Below, piece after piece: positions 8,459-17,222 of a DNA stretch of 64,000 nucleotides; the stretch's first letter is position 1; every line of letters starts with the position of its first letter. Source of the stretch: Pseudomonas fluorescens (GTDB lineage: Bacteria > Pseudomonadota > Gammaproteobacteria > Pseudomonadales > Pseudomonadaceae); contig NZ_MRST01000026.1 in the NCBI RefSeq assembly GCF_001902145.1, positions 688,095 to 752,094 of the forward strand, given 5' to 3'. The position numbers and the translations under genes are program-made. The notes beneath the pieces are model-generated. The model was not told where the DNA came from, made no database searches, and worked only from the letters and a program-made list of their open reading frames with translations.

Positions 8459-9211
8459 ATGTCTGATCAAGATCAAGACAACCCCCGGCGTGACTTTTTA
8501 CGCAAATCCTTGACCTTGATCCCGGTGGTCACGGTTGCCAGCACCGGCCTTGGCGGTTCAATGCTGATGGCCACGCCAGAGCCTGCCCAGGCCGAGCCGG
8601 CCAAGCCCGCGGTCAGCGATAAAGCCTATGAGCCAAGCTATTTCACGGCCGAGGAATGGGCGTTTATCAACGCCGCCGTCGAGCGCTTGATTCCCGCTGA
8701 CGCCCAAGGCCCCGGTGCCTTGGAGGCTGGCGCGCCGGAATACATCGACCGCCAGATGAACACCCCTTACGCCAGTGGCGCCCTGTGGTTCATGCAAGGC
8801 CCGTTCAACGCCGATGCGGCGCCGGAGATGGGCTGGCAAAGCAAATTGGTACCCAAGGAGATCTATCGCCTCGGCATTGCTGCCACGGATGCGTGGTCGA
8901 AAGCGTTCAACGGTAAAACTTTTGCTGCGCAAGACAGCGCTACCCGAGACGATATGCTGCGACGCCTGGAGGCTGGCGGCAGCGAAGTGGCGGCGCATTT
9001 CGACGCCGTGCCGCCCAAGATGTTCTTTAACCTTTTGCTGCAAAACACCAAGGAAGGCTTCTTCTGCGACCCTATCCACGGCGGTAATAAAGGCATGGTC
9101 GGCTGGACCATGATCGGCTTCCCCGGCGCCCGCGCCGATTTCATGGATTGGGTGGAACGCAACGAGCAATACCCCTTCCCGGCTGTTTCCATTCGCGGCG
9201 AGAGGGCGTAA
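8459..9211 (+). CDS. Gluconate 2-dehydrogenase subunit 3 (Tat-exported small subunit)
   Basis: 250 residues. A twin-arginine signal (PRRDFLRKSLTLIPVVTVAST) starts near residue 9. The mature part (YFTAEEWAFINAAVERLIPAD) is typical of the gluconate_2-dh3 family. In this enzyme class the small subunit carries the Tat signal and takes the flavoprotein subunit across the membrane with it. It is the first gene of a three-gene operon: the flavoprotein starts 2 bases after its stop and the cytochrome follows. The operon oxidises gluconate to 2-ketogluconate (or a similar sugar acid) in the periplasm. Confidence 0.9.
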   Translation: MSDQDQDNPRRDFLRKSLTLIPVVTVASTGLGGSMLMATPEPAQAEPAKPAVSDKAYEPSYFTAEEWAFINAAVERLIPADAQGPGALEAGAPEYIDRQMNTPYASGALWFMQGPFNADAAPEMGWQSKLVPKEIYRLGIAATDAWSKAFNGKTFAAQDSATRDDMLRRLEAGGSEVAAHFDAVPPKMFFNLLLQNTKEGFFCDPIHGGNKGMVGWTMIGFPGARADFMDWVERNEQYPFPAVSIRGERA

Positions 9212-9213
9212 AC

Positions 9214-10998
9214 GTGGCGACCATCATGAAGAAAGTGGATGCAGTGATTGTGGGCTTCGGCTGGACTGGCGCGATCATGGCCAAAGAGCTGACAGAAGCG
9301 GGCCTCAACGTGGTAGCGCTGGAGCGCGGCCCGATGCAGGACACTTACCCAGACGGCAACTATCCCCAGGTCATCGACGAATTGACCTACAGCGTGCGTA
9401 AGAAGCTGTTCCAGGACATCTCCAAAGAAACGGTGACCATTCGCCACAGCGTGAATGATGTTGCCCTGCCCAATCGTCAGTTGGGCGCGTTCTTGCCGGG
9501 TAATGGCGTTGGTGGTGCGGGGCTGCACTGGTCGGGCGTGCATTTTCGCGTTGATCCCATCGAACTGCGCATGCGCAGCCATTACGAAGAGCGCTACGGG
9601 AAGAACTTTATTCCCAAGGACATGACCATCCAGGACTTCGGCGTCAGCTATGAAGAGCTGGAGCCGTTTTTCGACTATGCGGAAAAAGTCTTTGGCACCT
9701 CCGGGCAAGCCTGGACGGTCAAGGGCCAACTGGTCGGCGAAGGCCGTGGCGGCAACCCCTACGCGCCGGATCGCTCCAACCCGTTCCCGCTGGAGGCGCA
9801 GAAAAATACTGTCTCCGCCCAGCTGTTTCAGAAAGCGGCGACCGACGTAGGTTACAAACCTTACAACCTGCCTTCGGCCAACACGTCGGGGCCGTACACC
9901 AACCCCTACGGTGCGCAGATGGGCCCGTGCAACTTCTGCGGTTTTTGCAGTGGCTACGTGTGCTACATGTACTCCAAGGCTTCGCCGAACGTGAACATCC
10001 TGCCGGCCTTGCGCCAGGTGCCTAACTTCGAGCTGCGTCCCAATTCCCACGTGCTCAAGGTCAACCTCGACAGCACCAAGAAGAAAGCCACCGGCGTGAC
10101 TTACATCGACGCCCAGGGCCGCGAGTGTGAACAACCGGCCGACCTGGTGATTCTTGGCGCATTCCAATTCCATAACGTGCGCCTGATGCTGCTGTCCGGC
10201 ATCGGCAAACCCTACGACCCGATTACCAACGAGGGTGTGGTAGGTCGCAACTTCGCCTACCAGAACATGGGCACCATCAAGGCGTTCTTCGACAAGGACA
10301 CCCACACCAACAACTTTATCGGCGCGGGCGGCAATGGCGTGGCCATCGACGACTTCAACGCCGACAACTTTGACCATGGCTCCCACGGCTTCGTGGGTGG
10401 TTCGCCGATGTGGGTCAACCAGGCGGGCAGCCGGCCGATTGCGGGTACGTCCAACCCGCCGGGCACGCCGGCCTGGGGCAGCGCCTGGAAGCGCGCCACC
10501 GCCGATTACTACACCCATCAGGTCTCAATGGATTCCCACGGTGCCCATCAGTCCTACCGGAGTAACTACCTGGATCTGGACCCTGTTTACCGCGATGCCT
10601 ACGGCCTGCCGCTGCTGCGCATGACCTTCGACTGGCAAGAAAACGACATCAAGATGAACCGTTTCATGATGGAAAAAATGGGCAAAGTGGCCCAGGCCAT
10701 GAACCCGAAGGCCATCGCCGTGCTGGGTAAAAAGGTCGGTGAGCACTTCAATACCGCCTCCTACCAGACCACCCACCTCAACGGCGGCGCGATCATGGGC
10801 ACCGACCCGAAAACCAGTGCGTTGAACCGCTACTTGCAGAGCTGGGATGTGCACAACGTCTTTGTCCCGGGTGCTTCCGCTTTCCCACAAGGCTTGGGCT
10901 ACAACCCGACCGGCCTGGTGGCAGCGTTGACCTACTGGTCGGCTCGCGCGATTCGCGAGCAGTACCTCAAAAACCCCGGCCCACTGGTTCAGGCATAA
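9214..10998 (+). CDS. GMC oxidoreductase, flavoprotein subunit of gluconate 2-dehydrogenase
   Basis: 594 residues from GTG at 9214 (VATIMKKVDAVIVGFGWTG), preceded by GAGAGGG. An ATG 12 bases later is the alternative. The FAD dinucleotide fold is GFGWTGAIMAKEL with VVALERG ending the second strand. A C-terminal GMC segment reads NPTGLVAALTYWSA. Cysteines in CNFCGFCSGYVC (about residues 243-254) suggest a 3Fe-4S or related cluster, as described for FAD-dependent gluconate, fructose and sorbitol dehydrogenases. It has no signal peptide of its own, consistent with export as a passenger of the Tat subunit. Confidence 0.92.
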   Translation: MATIMKKVDAVIVGFGWTGAIMAKELTEAGLNVVALERGPMQDTYPDGNYPQVIDELTYSVRKKLFQDISKETVTIRHSVNDVALPNRQLGAFLPGNGVGGAGLHWSGVHFRVDPIELRMRSHYEERYGKNFIPKDMTIQDFGVSYEELEPFFDYAEKVFGTSGQAWTVKGQLVGEGRGGNPYAPDRSNPFPLEAQKNTVSAQLFQKAATDVGYKPYNLPSANTSGPYTNPYGAQMGPCNFCGFCSGYVCYMYSKASPNVNILPALRQVPNFELRPNSHVLKVNLDSTKKKATGVTYIDAQGRECEQPADLVILGAFQFHNVRLMLLSGIGKPYDPITNEGVVGRNFAYQNMGTIKAFFDKDTHTNNFIGAGGNGVAIDDFNADNFDHGSHGFVGGSPMWVNQAGSRPIAGTSNPPGTPAWGSAWKRATADYYTHQVSMDSHGAHQSYRSNYLDLDPVYRDAYGLPLLRMTFDWQENDIKMNRFMMEKMGKVAQAMNPKAIAVLGKKVGEHFNTASYQTTHLNGGAIMGTDPKTSALNRYLQSWDVHNVFVPGASAFPQGLGYNPTGLVAALTYWSARAIREQYLKNPGPLVQA

Positions 10999-11010
10999 GG
11001 AGCGATGACC

Positions 11011-12309
11011 ATGAAAGCACTCGTTATCGCCTCTTTGGCGCTGTTCAGCAGCTGCTCGATCAGCGCCGCCGAAGCCGACTTGATCAAGCAGGGCGAATAC
11101 CTGGCGCGTGCCGGGGACTGTGTCGCCTGCCATACCGCCAAGGGTGGCAAGCCCTTCGCTGGCGGCTTGCCGATGGAAACGCCCATTGGCGTGATCTATT
11201 CCACCAACATCACCCCGGACAAAACCGGCCTGGGCGACTACAGCTTCGAGGATTTCGACAAGGCCGTGCGCCATGGCGTCGCCAAGAACGGTAGTACGCT
11301 TTACCCGGCGATGCCCTATCCGTCCTACGCACGCGTCAGCGACAGCGATATGCAAGCGTTGTATGCGTATTTCATGAAGGGCGTCGAACCGGTTGCCCAG
11401 GAAAACAAGGCCAGCGATATTCCCTGGCCCTTGAGCATGCGTTGGCCGCTGGCGGCCTGGCGCTGGATGTTTGCCCCGGCGGTCGAGGCGCATCAGCCGC
11501 AAGCCGCTGCCGACCCGGTGATCGATCGCGGTGCCTACCTGGTGGAAGGTCTCGGACATTGCGGCGCCTGCCATACGCCGCGTGCCCTGACTATGCAGGA
11601 AAAAGCCCTGAGTGCCACGGACGGCAACGCCTTCCTCTCTGGCAGTGCGCCGTTGGAAGGCTGGATTGCCAAAAGCCTGCGCGGCGACCACAAGGACGGC
11701 CTCGGCAGTTGGAGCGAGGAGCAACTGGTGCAGTTCCTCAAGACCGGTCGCAGCGACCGCAGTGCGGTGTTCGGCGGCATGAGTGATGTGGTCGTACACA
11801 GCATGCAGTACATGTCCCAAGAGGACCTGACCGCTATCGCCCGTTACCTCAAAAGCCTGCCGGCGGTCGACCCCAAGGACCAGCCGCACCAGTACGACAA
11901 GCAGGTCGCGCAAGCGCTTTGGAAGGGGGATGACAGCAAGCCGGGGGCGTCGGTGTATATCGACAACTGCGCGGCCTGCCACCGTACCGACGGCCATGGC
12001 TATACGCGCGTGTTCCCGGCGCTGGCGGGCAACCCGGTGTTGCAGACGGCAGATGCCACGTCGTTGATCAACATTGTGTTGAACGGCGGCACCTTGCCGG
12101 CCACTCATGCAGCGCCGTCAACCTTCACCATGCCGGCGTTCGCCTGGCGTCTGTCGGACCAGGAAGTGGCGGATGTGGTCAGTTTTATCCGCGGCAGCTG
12201 GGGCAACCAGGGCGCGCCGGTCAAGGCGAGCGATGTGGCGGATCTGCGCACAGATGATCTGCACACCACCTCGGGCGATGACCTGGGGCAGGTGACGCAA
12301 AAGCACTGA
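11011..12309 (+). CDS. Triheme cytochrome c subunit of gluconate 2-dehydrogenase
   Basis: 432 residues from the ATG at 11011. AAGGAG (10997-11002) is 8 bases upstream of it but only 2 bases from the ATG at 11005. A signal peptide is followed by three CxxCH heme sites: CVACH (37-41), CGACH (184-188) and CAACH (320-324). This is the membrane-bound electron acceptor that passes electrons from the flavoprotein to ubiquinone. It is the last gene of the operon; the ribosome binding site overlaps the stop of the GMC gene. Confidence 0.93.
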   Translation: MKALVIASLALFSSCSISAAEADLIKQGEYLARAGDCVACHTAKGGKPFAGGLPMETPIGVIYSTNITPDKTGLGDYSFEDFDKAVRHGVAKNGSTLYPAMPYPSYARVSDSDMQALYAYFMKGVEPVAQENKASDIPWPLSMRWPLAAWRWMFAPAVEAHQPQAAADPVIDRGAYLVEGLGHCGACHTPRALTMQEKALSATDGNAFLSGSAPLEGWIAKSLRGDHKDGLGSWSEEQLVQFLKTGRSDRSAVFGGMSDVVVHSMQYMSQEDLTAIARYLKSLPAVDPKDQPHQYDKQVAQALWKGDDSKPGASVYIDNCAACHRTDGHGYTRVFPALAGNPVLQTADATSLINIVLNGGTLPATHAAPSTFTMPAFAWRLSDQEVADVVSFIRGSWGNQGAPVKASDVADLRTDDLHTTSGDDLGQVTQKH

Positions 12310-12350
12310 TAGGTTCGCTGGCCGCCAAACGGCACTGGTCAGAAACCTCG

Positions 12351-12390
12351 CGCCTCGGTACTGTATATAAAAACAGTATCGAGGCGTTTT
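12351..12390 (+). terminator. Hairpin upstream of the radical SAM gene, terminator-like
   Basis: A 14-base stem (12351-12364 with 12373-12386, one G-T pair), an 8-base AT loop and four T. It could end the gluconate dehydrogenase transcript. The right arm contains GAGG, the ribosome binding site of the next gene, and the loop region is the LexA box. Confidence 0.55.
12359..12378. promoter_or_regulatory. LexA (SOS) box
   Basis: TACTGTATATAAAAACAGTA fits the consensus CTG-N10-CAG with extended TA flanks. It ends 13 bases before the ATG of the radical SAM gene, so LexA would sit directly over the start of transcription and translation. Confidence 0.88.
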
Positions 12391-12391
12391 C

Positions 12392-13450
12392 ATGTCTACT
12401 CCGCTGCCGCCCCGTGGCCGAGGCACGGCCACCAACCTGCATAATCGGTTTGCACCCACCGTCAGCGTGGCCGAGGACGACGGTTGGTACCAGGAAGTGC
12501 CGCCGACCCAAGGCACCGAAGTGCGTATCGAAACGGCCAAGACCATCATCACCCGCAACAACTCGCCGGACTTGCCGTTTGATCGGTCCATCAATCCGTA
12601 TCGCGGTTGTGAACATGGTTGCATCTACTGCTATGCGCGGCCCAGCCATGCCTATTGGGACATGTCGCCCGGGCTGGACTTTGAAACCAAGTTGATTGCC
12701 AAGAGCAATGCGGCCGATGTGCTGGAACAGCAGCTGTCGAAGCCGGGCTACGTGTGCGCGCCGATCAACCTGGGCTCCAATACCGATCCGTACCAGCCTA
12801 TCGAGCGCGAATACCGGATTACCCGGCAAACCCTTGAAGTACTGCTGCGCTACCGGCACCCGGTGACTATCATCACCAAGGGCTCGCTGATCCTGCGTGA
12901 CCTCGACCTGCTGACCGAGTTGGCTCGCCAGCGCCTGGTGGCGGTGATGATCAGCCTCACCAGCCTGGACGACGAGCTCAAGCGCATCCTGGAACCGCGC
13001 ACGGCGGCCCCCAAGGCACGGCTGCGGGCGATTAGGGTAATGCGCGACGCGGGTATCCCGGTGGGCGTGCTTTGCTCGCCAATGATCCCGATGATCAACG
13101 ACAGCGAGCTGGAGAGCCTGCTCACCGAAGCTCACGCGGCCGGCGCACAAAGCGCGGCGTATATGATGCTGCGCCTGCCGTTGGAGGTGGCGCCGTTGTT
13201 CCAGGAGTGGCTGGCGGCCCATTACCCCCAGCGAGCGGCCCATGTGATGAGCCTGGTGCGCCAGGTACGCGGGGGTGAGGTGTATGACAGCCGGTTTGGC
13301 GTGCGTATGCGCGGTGAAGGACCGTTTGCCGATTTGCTGGCGCAGCGTTTCAGCAAGGCGATCAAGCGCCTGGGGCTGAATCGGCGGGAAGGGTTCAACC
13401 TCGATTGCACAGCGTTTTGCCCACCGGGCAGGCAGATGGCTTTGTTGTAG
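12392..13450 (+). CDS. Radical SAM protein, PA0069 family
   Basis: 352 residues. The radical SAM cluster ligands are Cys73, Cys77 and Cys80 (RGCEHGCIYCYA), followed by RPSHAYWDMSPGLDFE, diagnostic of the PA0069/SplB-like group. This is the wider superfamily of spore photoproduct lyase, but the substrate here is unknown. The LexA box just upstream makes it a predicted DNA-damage-induced gene, which I recall for PA0069 in P. aeruginosa. A DNA lesion or tRNA/nucleotide repair role is inference only. Confidence 0.9.
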   Translation: MSTPLPPRGRGTATNLHNRFAPTVSVAEDDGWYQEVPPTQGTEVRIETAKTIITRNNSPDLPFDRSINPYRGCEHGCIYCYARPSHAYWDMSPGLDFETKLIAKSNAADVLEQQLSKPGYVCAPINLGSNTDPYQPIEREYRITRQTLEVLLRYRHPVTIITKGSLILRDLDLLTELARQRLVAVMISLTSLDDELKRILEPRTAAPKARLRAIRVMRDAGIPVGVLCSPMIPMINDSELESLLTEAHAAGAQSAAYMMLRLPLEVAPLFQEWLAAHYPQRAAHVMSLVRQVRGGEVYDSRFGVRMRGEGPFADLLAQRFSKAIKRLGLNRREGFNLDCTAFCPPGRQMALL

Positions 13451-13678
13451 ACTGATGGAGAGACGTGCACCTTTGCTGTAGGAATAGTCGCGTTTTGACA
13501 TCACTGAAACCCGCGTTCTAGAGCGGTTCATTCAGTTTGAGTTAAGTTTCGACGGTTACCTTGTTCAGCGAGTGACTGATGAGTCGGCGGCCTGGCCGGT
13601 GCTTGTTTTACAACTATTTCCCCGCCATGGCGTCGAACTGACCTGAACCCTCCCCTGCATTGATCAAGAGGATGAATC

Positions 13679-14410
13679 ATGAGTGACAAGGATAAACAGC
13701 CGTTGGCTGCGTCGGCTTCAGCCCCTGAGGTGGCGGAATCCGCCGATGCAGCGCTGCAGCATATCGTTGACGGCTTTTTGCATTTCCATCACGACGTCTT
13801 CCCCCAACAGGAAGAACTCTTCAAGAAACTCGCCACCGCCCAGAGCCCACGGGCAATGTTCATCACCTGCGCCGACTCGCGCATCGTGCCCGAGCTGATC
13901 ACCCAGAGCTCCCCAGGCGACCTGTTCGTGACCCGTAACGTCGGTAACGTGGTGCCGCCTTACGGCCAGATGAACGGCGGTGTTTCCACGGCTATCGAAT
14001 ACGCCGTGCTCGCCCTTGGCGTACAGCACATCATCGTATGCGGGCATTCGGACTGCGGCGCCATGCGTGCCGTGCTCAACCCCGACAGCCTGGAAAAGAT
14101 GCCGACGGTCAAGGCCTGGCTGCGTCACGCCGAGGTCGCCAAGACCATGGTCCATGACAACTGCGACTGCGCCAACGAAGGCGAGAGCATGGCGGTGCTG
14201 ACCGAAGAAAACGTCATCGCCCAACTGCAACATTTGCGCACCCACCCTTCCGTGGCTTCGCGCATGGCCAATGGTCATTTGTTCATCCATGGTTGGATCT
14301 ACAACATCGAGACCAGCGAAATTCGGGCCTACGATGCGGACAAAGCGGCGTTCCGACCGCTGAACGGCACCGAGCCGATCCCTTCAGCGACGCCTAAAGC
14401 GCGCTTCTAA
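13679..14410 (+). CDS. Beta-class carbonic anhydrase
   Basis: 243 residues. Zinc ligands are Cys64 (TCADSRIVPE, with Asp66 and Arg68), His123 and Cys126 (GHSDCGAM). It interconverts CO2 and bicarbonate in the cytoplasm. The SulP transporter gene starts 85 bases downstream and is probably co-transcribed, an arrangement that suggests bicarbonate or sulfate handling. The 228-base gap before it contains no signal I can name with confidence. A ribosome binding site AAGAGG is present. Confidence 0.95.
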   Translation: MSDKDKQPLAASASAPEVAESADAALQHIVDGFLHFHHDVFPQQEELFKKLATAQSPRAMFITCADSRIVPELITQSSPGDLFVTRNVGNVVPPYGQMNGGVSTAIEYAVLALGVQHIIVCGHSDCGAMRAVLNPDSLEKMPTVKAWLRHAEVAKTMVHDNCDCANEGESMAVLTEENVIAQLQHLRTHPSVASRMANGHLFIHGWIYNIETSEIRAYDADKAAFRPLNGTEPIPSATPKARF

Positions 14411-14495
14411 AACACTTCCCTGCCGGGTAATGCGGTGGCTGCCATGGATGCAGCCAGGCTTTACCGCGCCCGGCGAATGCCTCGGGAGAGTCATC

Positions 14496-16037
14496 ATGCG
14501 TGCTGCTCAATTGAAAGCTGTATTGCCACGGGAGTTGCTTGCCTCGGTGGTTGTTTTTCTGGTCGCCTTGCCACTGTGCATGGGCATTGCAATCGCGTCC
14601 GGCATGCCGCCGGCCAAGGGACTGATCACTGGCATCATCGGTGGCCTGGTGGTGGGCTGGTTGGCCGGCTCGCCGTTGCAAGTCAGCGGCCCGGCGGCGG
14701 GTCTGGCGGTGCTGGTGTTCGAACTGGTGCGCCAGCACGGCATGCTGATGTTGGGGCCGATCCTGTTGCTGGCCGGCTTCCTGCAGCTGGTTGCCGGGCG
14801 TTTGCGCCTGGGCTGCTGGTTTCGCGTCACCGCGCCGGCGGTGGTCTACGGCATGTTGGCCGGGATTGGCGTGTTGATCGTGCTGTCGCAGATCCATGTG
14901 ATGCTCGACGGCGCGCCCAAGCCGTCAGGGCTGGATAACCTGGCAGGCTTCCCGGCAGCGCTGGCTGAAGCAATACCGACCTTCGGCGGTGGGCTCGGCT
15001 GGCAGGCTGGCGTCCTTGGCCTGTCGACGATGTTGGTTATGTACCTGTGGGACAAATTCCGCCCGCAACAGCTACGGTTTGTGCCTGGCGCATTGCTTGG
15101 CGTGGGCCTGGCGACCGTTGCCAGCCTGGTGCTGGCGTTGCAGGTCAAGCGCGTGGAAGTCCCGGAAAACCTGGCGGACGCTATCGACTGGTTGCGCCCT
15201 AGCGACCTGCTTAACCTGGCTGATCCACAGCTGTTGATCGCGGCGTTCGCCGTGGCGTTTATTGCCAGTGCCGAAACTTTGCTGTCTGCCGCCGCGGTGG
15301 ACCGGATGCACAGTGGTCAACGTTCCGACTTCGATAAGGAACTGTCGGCCCAAGGGGTGGGCAACATGCTCTGTGGCCTGGTGGGTGCATTGCCAATGAC
15401 CGGCGTGATCGTACGCAGCTCGGCTAACGTCCAGGCGGGTGCTACCACGCGCCTGTCGGCGATGTTCCATGGCCTGTGGCTGCTGGGTTTCGTGCTCCTG
15501 CTGTCGAGCGTGCTGCAAAGCATCCCGGTTGCGAGCCTGGCGGGGGTGTTGGTGTACACCGGGATCAAGTTGGTAGACGTCAAGGCGTTCAAGGCGCTGG
15601 GGCGCTACGGGCGGATGCCGATGTTCACCTATGCGGCCACGGCACTGGCAATCATCTTCACCGATTTGCTGACCGGCGTGCTGGTGGGCTTTGGGCTCAC
15701 ATTGGTGAAGCTGGCTTTCAAGGCGTCGCGCCTTAAAGTCAGCCTGATCGACCTGCCCCGGGAAGGTGAGATGGAGCTGCGTTTGACGGGGGCGGCGACC
15801 TTTCTGAAGGTGCCGGCGTTGACTCAGGTGTTGTCAGCGGTACCAGCGGGGACCACCCTGCATGTGCCGCTGAATAACTTGAGCTACATCGACCACTCTT
15901 GCCTTGAGTTGCTGGAAGAATGGGGCCGGGCCAATGCGGCCAAAGGCTCGACGTTGGTGATCGAGGCGCGCGGTTTGAAGCGTCGGCTGGAAGGTCGGGT
16001 GAGAACGACAGTGGGGATCGGCTCAGCGCCTGCCTGA
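14496..16037 (+). CDS. SulP family inorganic anion transporter with STAS domain
   Basis: 513 residues from MRAAQLKAVLPRELLASVV. GGGAGAG lies about 7 bases upstream, which favours it over an ATG 66 bases earlier. Ten or more hydrophobic segments match the SulP transporter core, with a C-terminal STAS domain (about the last 90 residues). Members carry sulfate, bicarbonate or other anions. Its position directly after a beta carbonic anhydrase suggests bicarbonate, but synteny alone cannot decide. Confidence 0.92.
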   Translation: MRAAQLKAVLPRELLASVVVFLVALPLCMGIAIASGMPPAKGLITGIIGGLVVGWLAGSPLQVSGPAAGLAVLVFELVRQHGMLMLGPILLLAGFLQLVAGRLRLGCWFRVTAPAVVYGMLAGIGVLIVLSQIHVMLDGAPKPSGLDNLAGFPAALAEAIPTFGGGLGWQAGVLGLSTMLVMYLWDKFRPQQLRFVPGALLGVGLATVASLVLALQVKRVEVPENLADAIDWLRPSDLLNLADPQLLIAAFAVAFIASAETLLSAAAVDRMHSGQRSDFDKELSAQGVGNMLCGLVGALPMTGVIVRSSANVQAGATTRLSAMFHGLWLLGFVLLLSSVLQSIPVASLAGVLVYTGIKLVDVKAFKALGRYGRMPMFTYAATALAIIFTDLLTGVLVGFGLTLVKLAFKASRLKVSLIDLPREGEMELRLTGAATFLKVPALTQVLSAVPAGTTLHVPLNNLSYIDHSCLELLEEWGRANAAKGSTLVIEARGLKRRLEGRVRTTVGIGSAPA

Positions 16038-16070
16038 ACACCCCCCCAAACTGTGGGTGACACTGTTCTT

Positions 16071-16170
16071 TGTAGGAGCGAGCTTGCTCGCGAGAAACGC
16101 TAACGATAACGCGTGCTTGCTGAATAAACGCGGCGTCTGTGAGTTTTTCGCGAGCAAGCTCGCTCCTACA
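16071..16170. repeat. REPIN, GTAGGAGCGAGCTTGCTCGCGA type
   Basis: 100-bp inverted REP pair whose spacer contains AACGATAACGCG, shared with the copies at 34757, 45731 and 53744. Located between two convergent genes. Confidence 0.92.
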
Positions 16171-16205
16171 AAAAGCTTGTCCAGCTCCCCTGTTGGATCT
16201 GCGAT

Positions 16206-16853
16206 TTATGCCGGCTGATCCAGCGACAGCTCAACCCCAAGCTGGCGCGACAGGCATGGCCAGCGCTTCCAGGACGCTTCGGTCTGCGGGCTCTTGAGCT
16301 GTTCGCGATAGGCCTCGACCGACTCCAGCGCAAAGCTGTCCTCGTTAAGCATCTCATCCACCGCCAGGTGCACGGCTTCATCCAATTGGTTGGCGAAGTC
16401 TTCACCGATCAGTTGATGGGCGATCACGTTGGCCACGGTGGTATCTGCTGGAATCAACGGCTGGCCAAAATGCTTGATATACAGATCGTTCACTTCTTCG
16501 ACCAGGCGATGCGCCAGGTAGGCCTCATCCAGCAGGCCATCAAGGCCGTCGTGGCCGGCCAGAATCGCTGGCGGCTGCAGGAAGAAATGTTCAGCGATTT
16601 TCAGTACCGGTTTGATCTGGCTTTCAATCCCGGCCTCACGGGCCACGTCATTGGCGGCGTCGAGCAAATCAGGAACCAGGTCGATGTAAGCGGTCACAAA
16701 ACGGGTCATGACCATGTTGCGATCACCGTCAGCCAGGGCGATGGACGAATGCAGGTGCGGCATTTGTTTTTTCAGCTGGCTGACGAGCTGGCCGGTGCTG
16801 GCTTCGTGTTGATGGGCACGGGAAATCTGCTCGCGCAATGCGGCGGTGTTCAT
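16206..16853 (-). CDS. Conserved protein of unknown function (PA0104-like)
   Basis: 215 residues from MNTAALREQISRAHQH; a longer frame reaches 16928 but lacks support. Mostly alpha-helical and acidic, soluble, with no signal peptide, membrane segment or motif that I recognise. It lies divergent from the caa3 oxidase operon, in the place held by PA0104 in P. aeruginosa, so a link to respiration is possible but unproven. Confidence 0.75.
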   Translation of the reverse strand: MNTAALREQISRAHQHEASTGQLVSQLKKQMPHLHSSIALADGDRNMVMTRFVTAYIDLVPDLLDAANDVAREAGIESQIKPVLKIAEHFFLQPPAILAGHDGLDGLLDEAYLAHRLVEEVNDLYIKHFGQPLIPADTTVANVIAHQLIGEDFANQLDEAVHLAVDEMLNEDSFALESVEAYREQLKSPQTEASWKRWPCLSRQLGVELSLDQPA

Positions 16854-17054
16854 GAAGGCTCCAGTGAAGCAGGCGTAGGAAAAGGGAGAGGATAAGGTAG
16901 TTCGTTTATACGAGCGCCTAAGACGCATTTGTCATAATTATTTCATGGTTATAGGCAGGGGTTATATCGAAATGCCATCGTTCGTCGGATAAACGATTCT
17001 GCCGCCCATTTTACGGGCTCCGTCTGTCTGTTTCTATTCATTTGCCCCCACACA

Positions 17055-17082
17055 TTGCGGGGTTGCTACGGCTGTCTATACT
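17055..17082 (+). promoter_or_regulatory. coxB: Candidate promoter of the caa3 oxidase operon
   Basis: TTGCGG (17055-17060), 16-base spacer, TATACT (17077-17082) preceded by C, giving the CTATACT core favoured by RpoS. It lies about 140 bases before the coxB ATG. RpoS control of this oxidase is reported in P. aeruginosa; here it is only a motif match. The rest of the 369-base gap contains a possible Pho box at 16929. Confidence 0.45.
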
Positions 17083-17222
17083 CGATTTTGTACGCAATTA
17101 GCTGATGACGCCCAACTGCATGGCGCAGGCAAGGCTTGGCGGTTGTAAGCAGTATGGAAGCCGCTCCCTTCGCCGCAGGTGCAAACCGGCGGGATAACAA
17201 GAAACATAAAGGGGAACCCGCA

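Noticed and set aside
13653-13675. Possible ANR/FNR site near TTGATCAAG before the carbonic anhydrase gene
   Set aside because: The two halves lack the four-base spacer of TTGAT-N4-ATCAA, so it is just a short palindrome.
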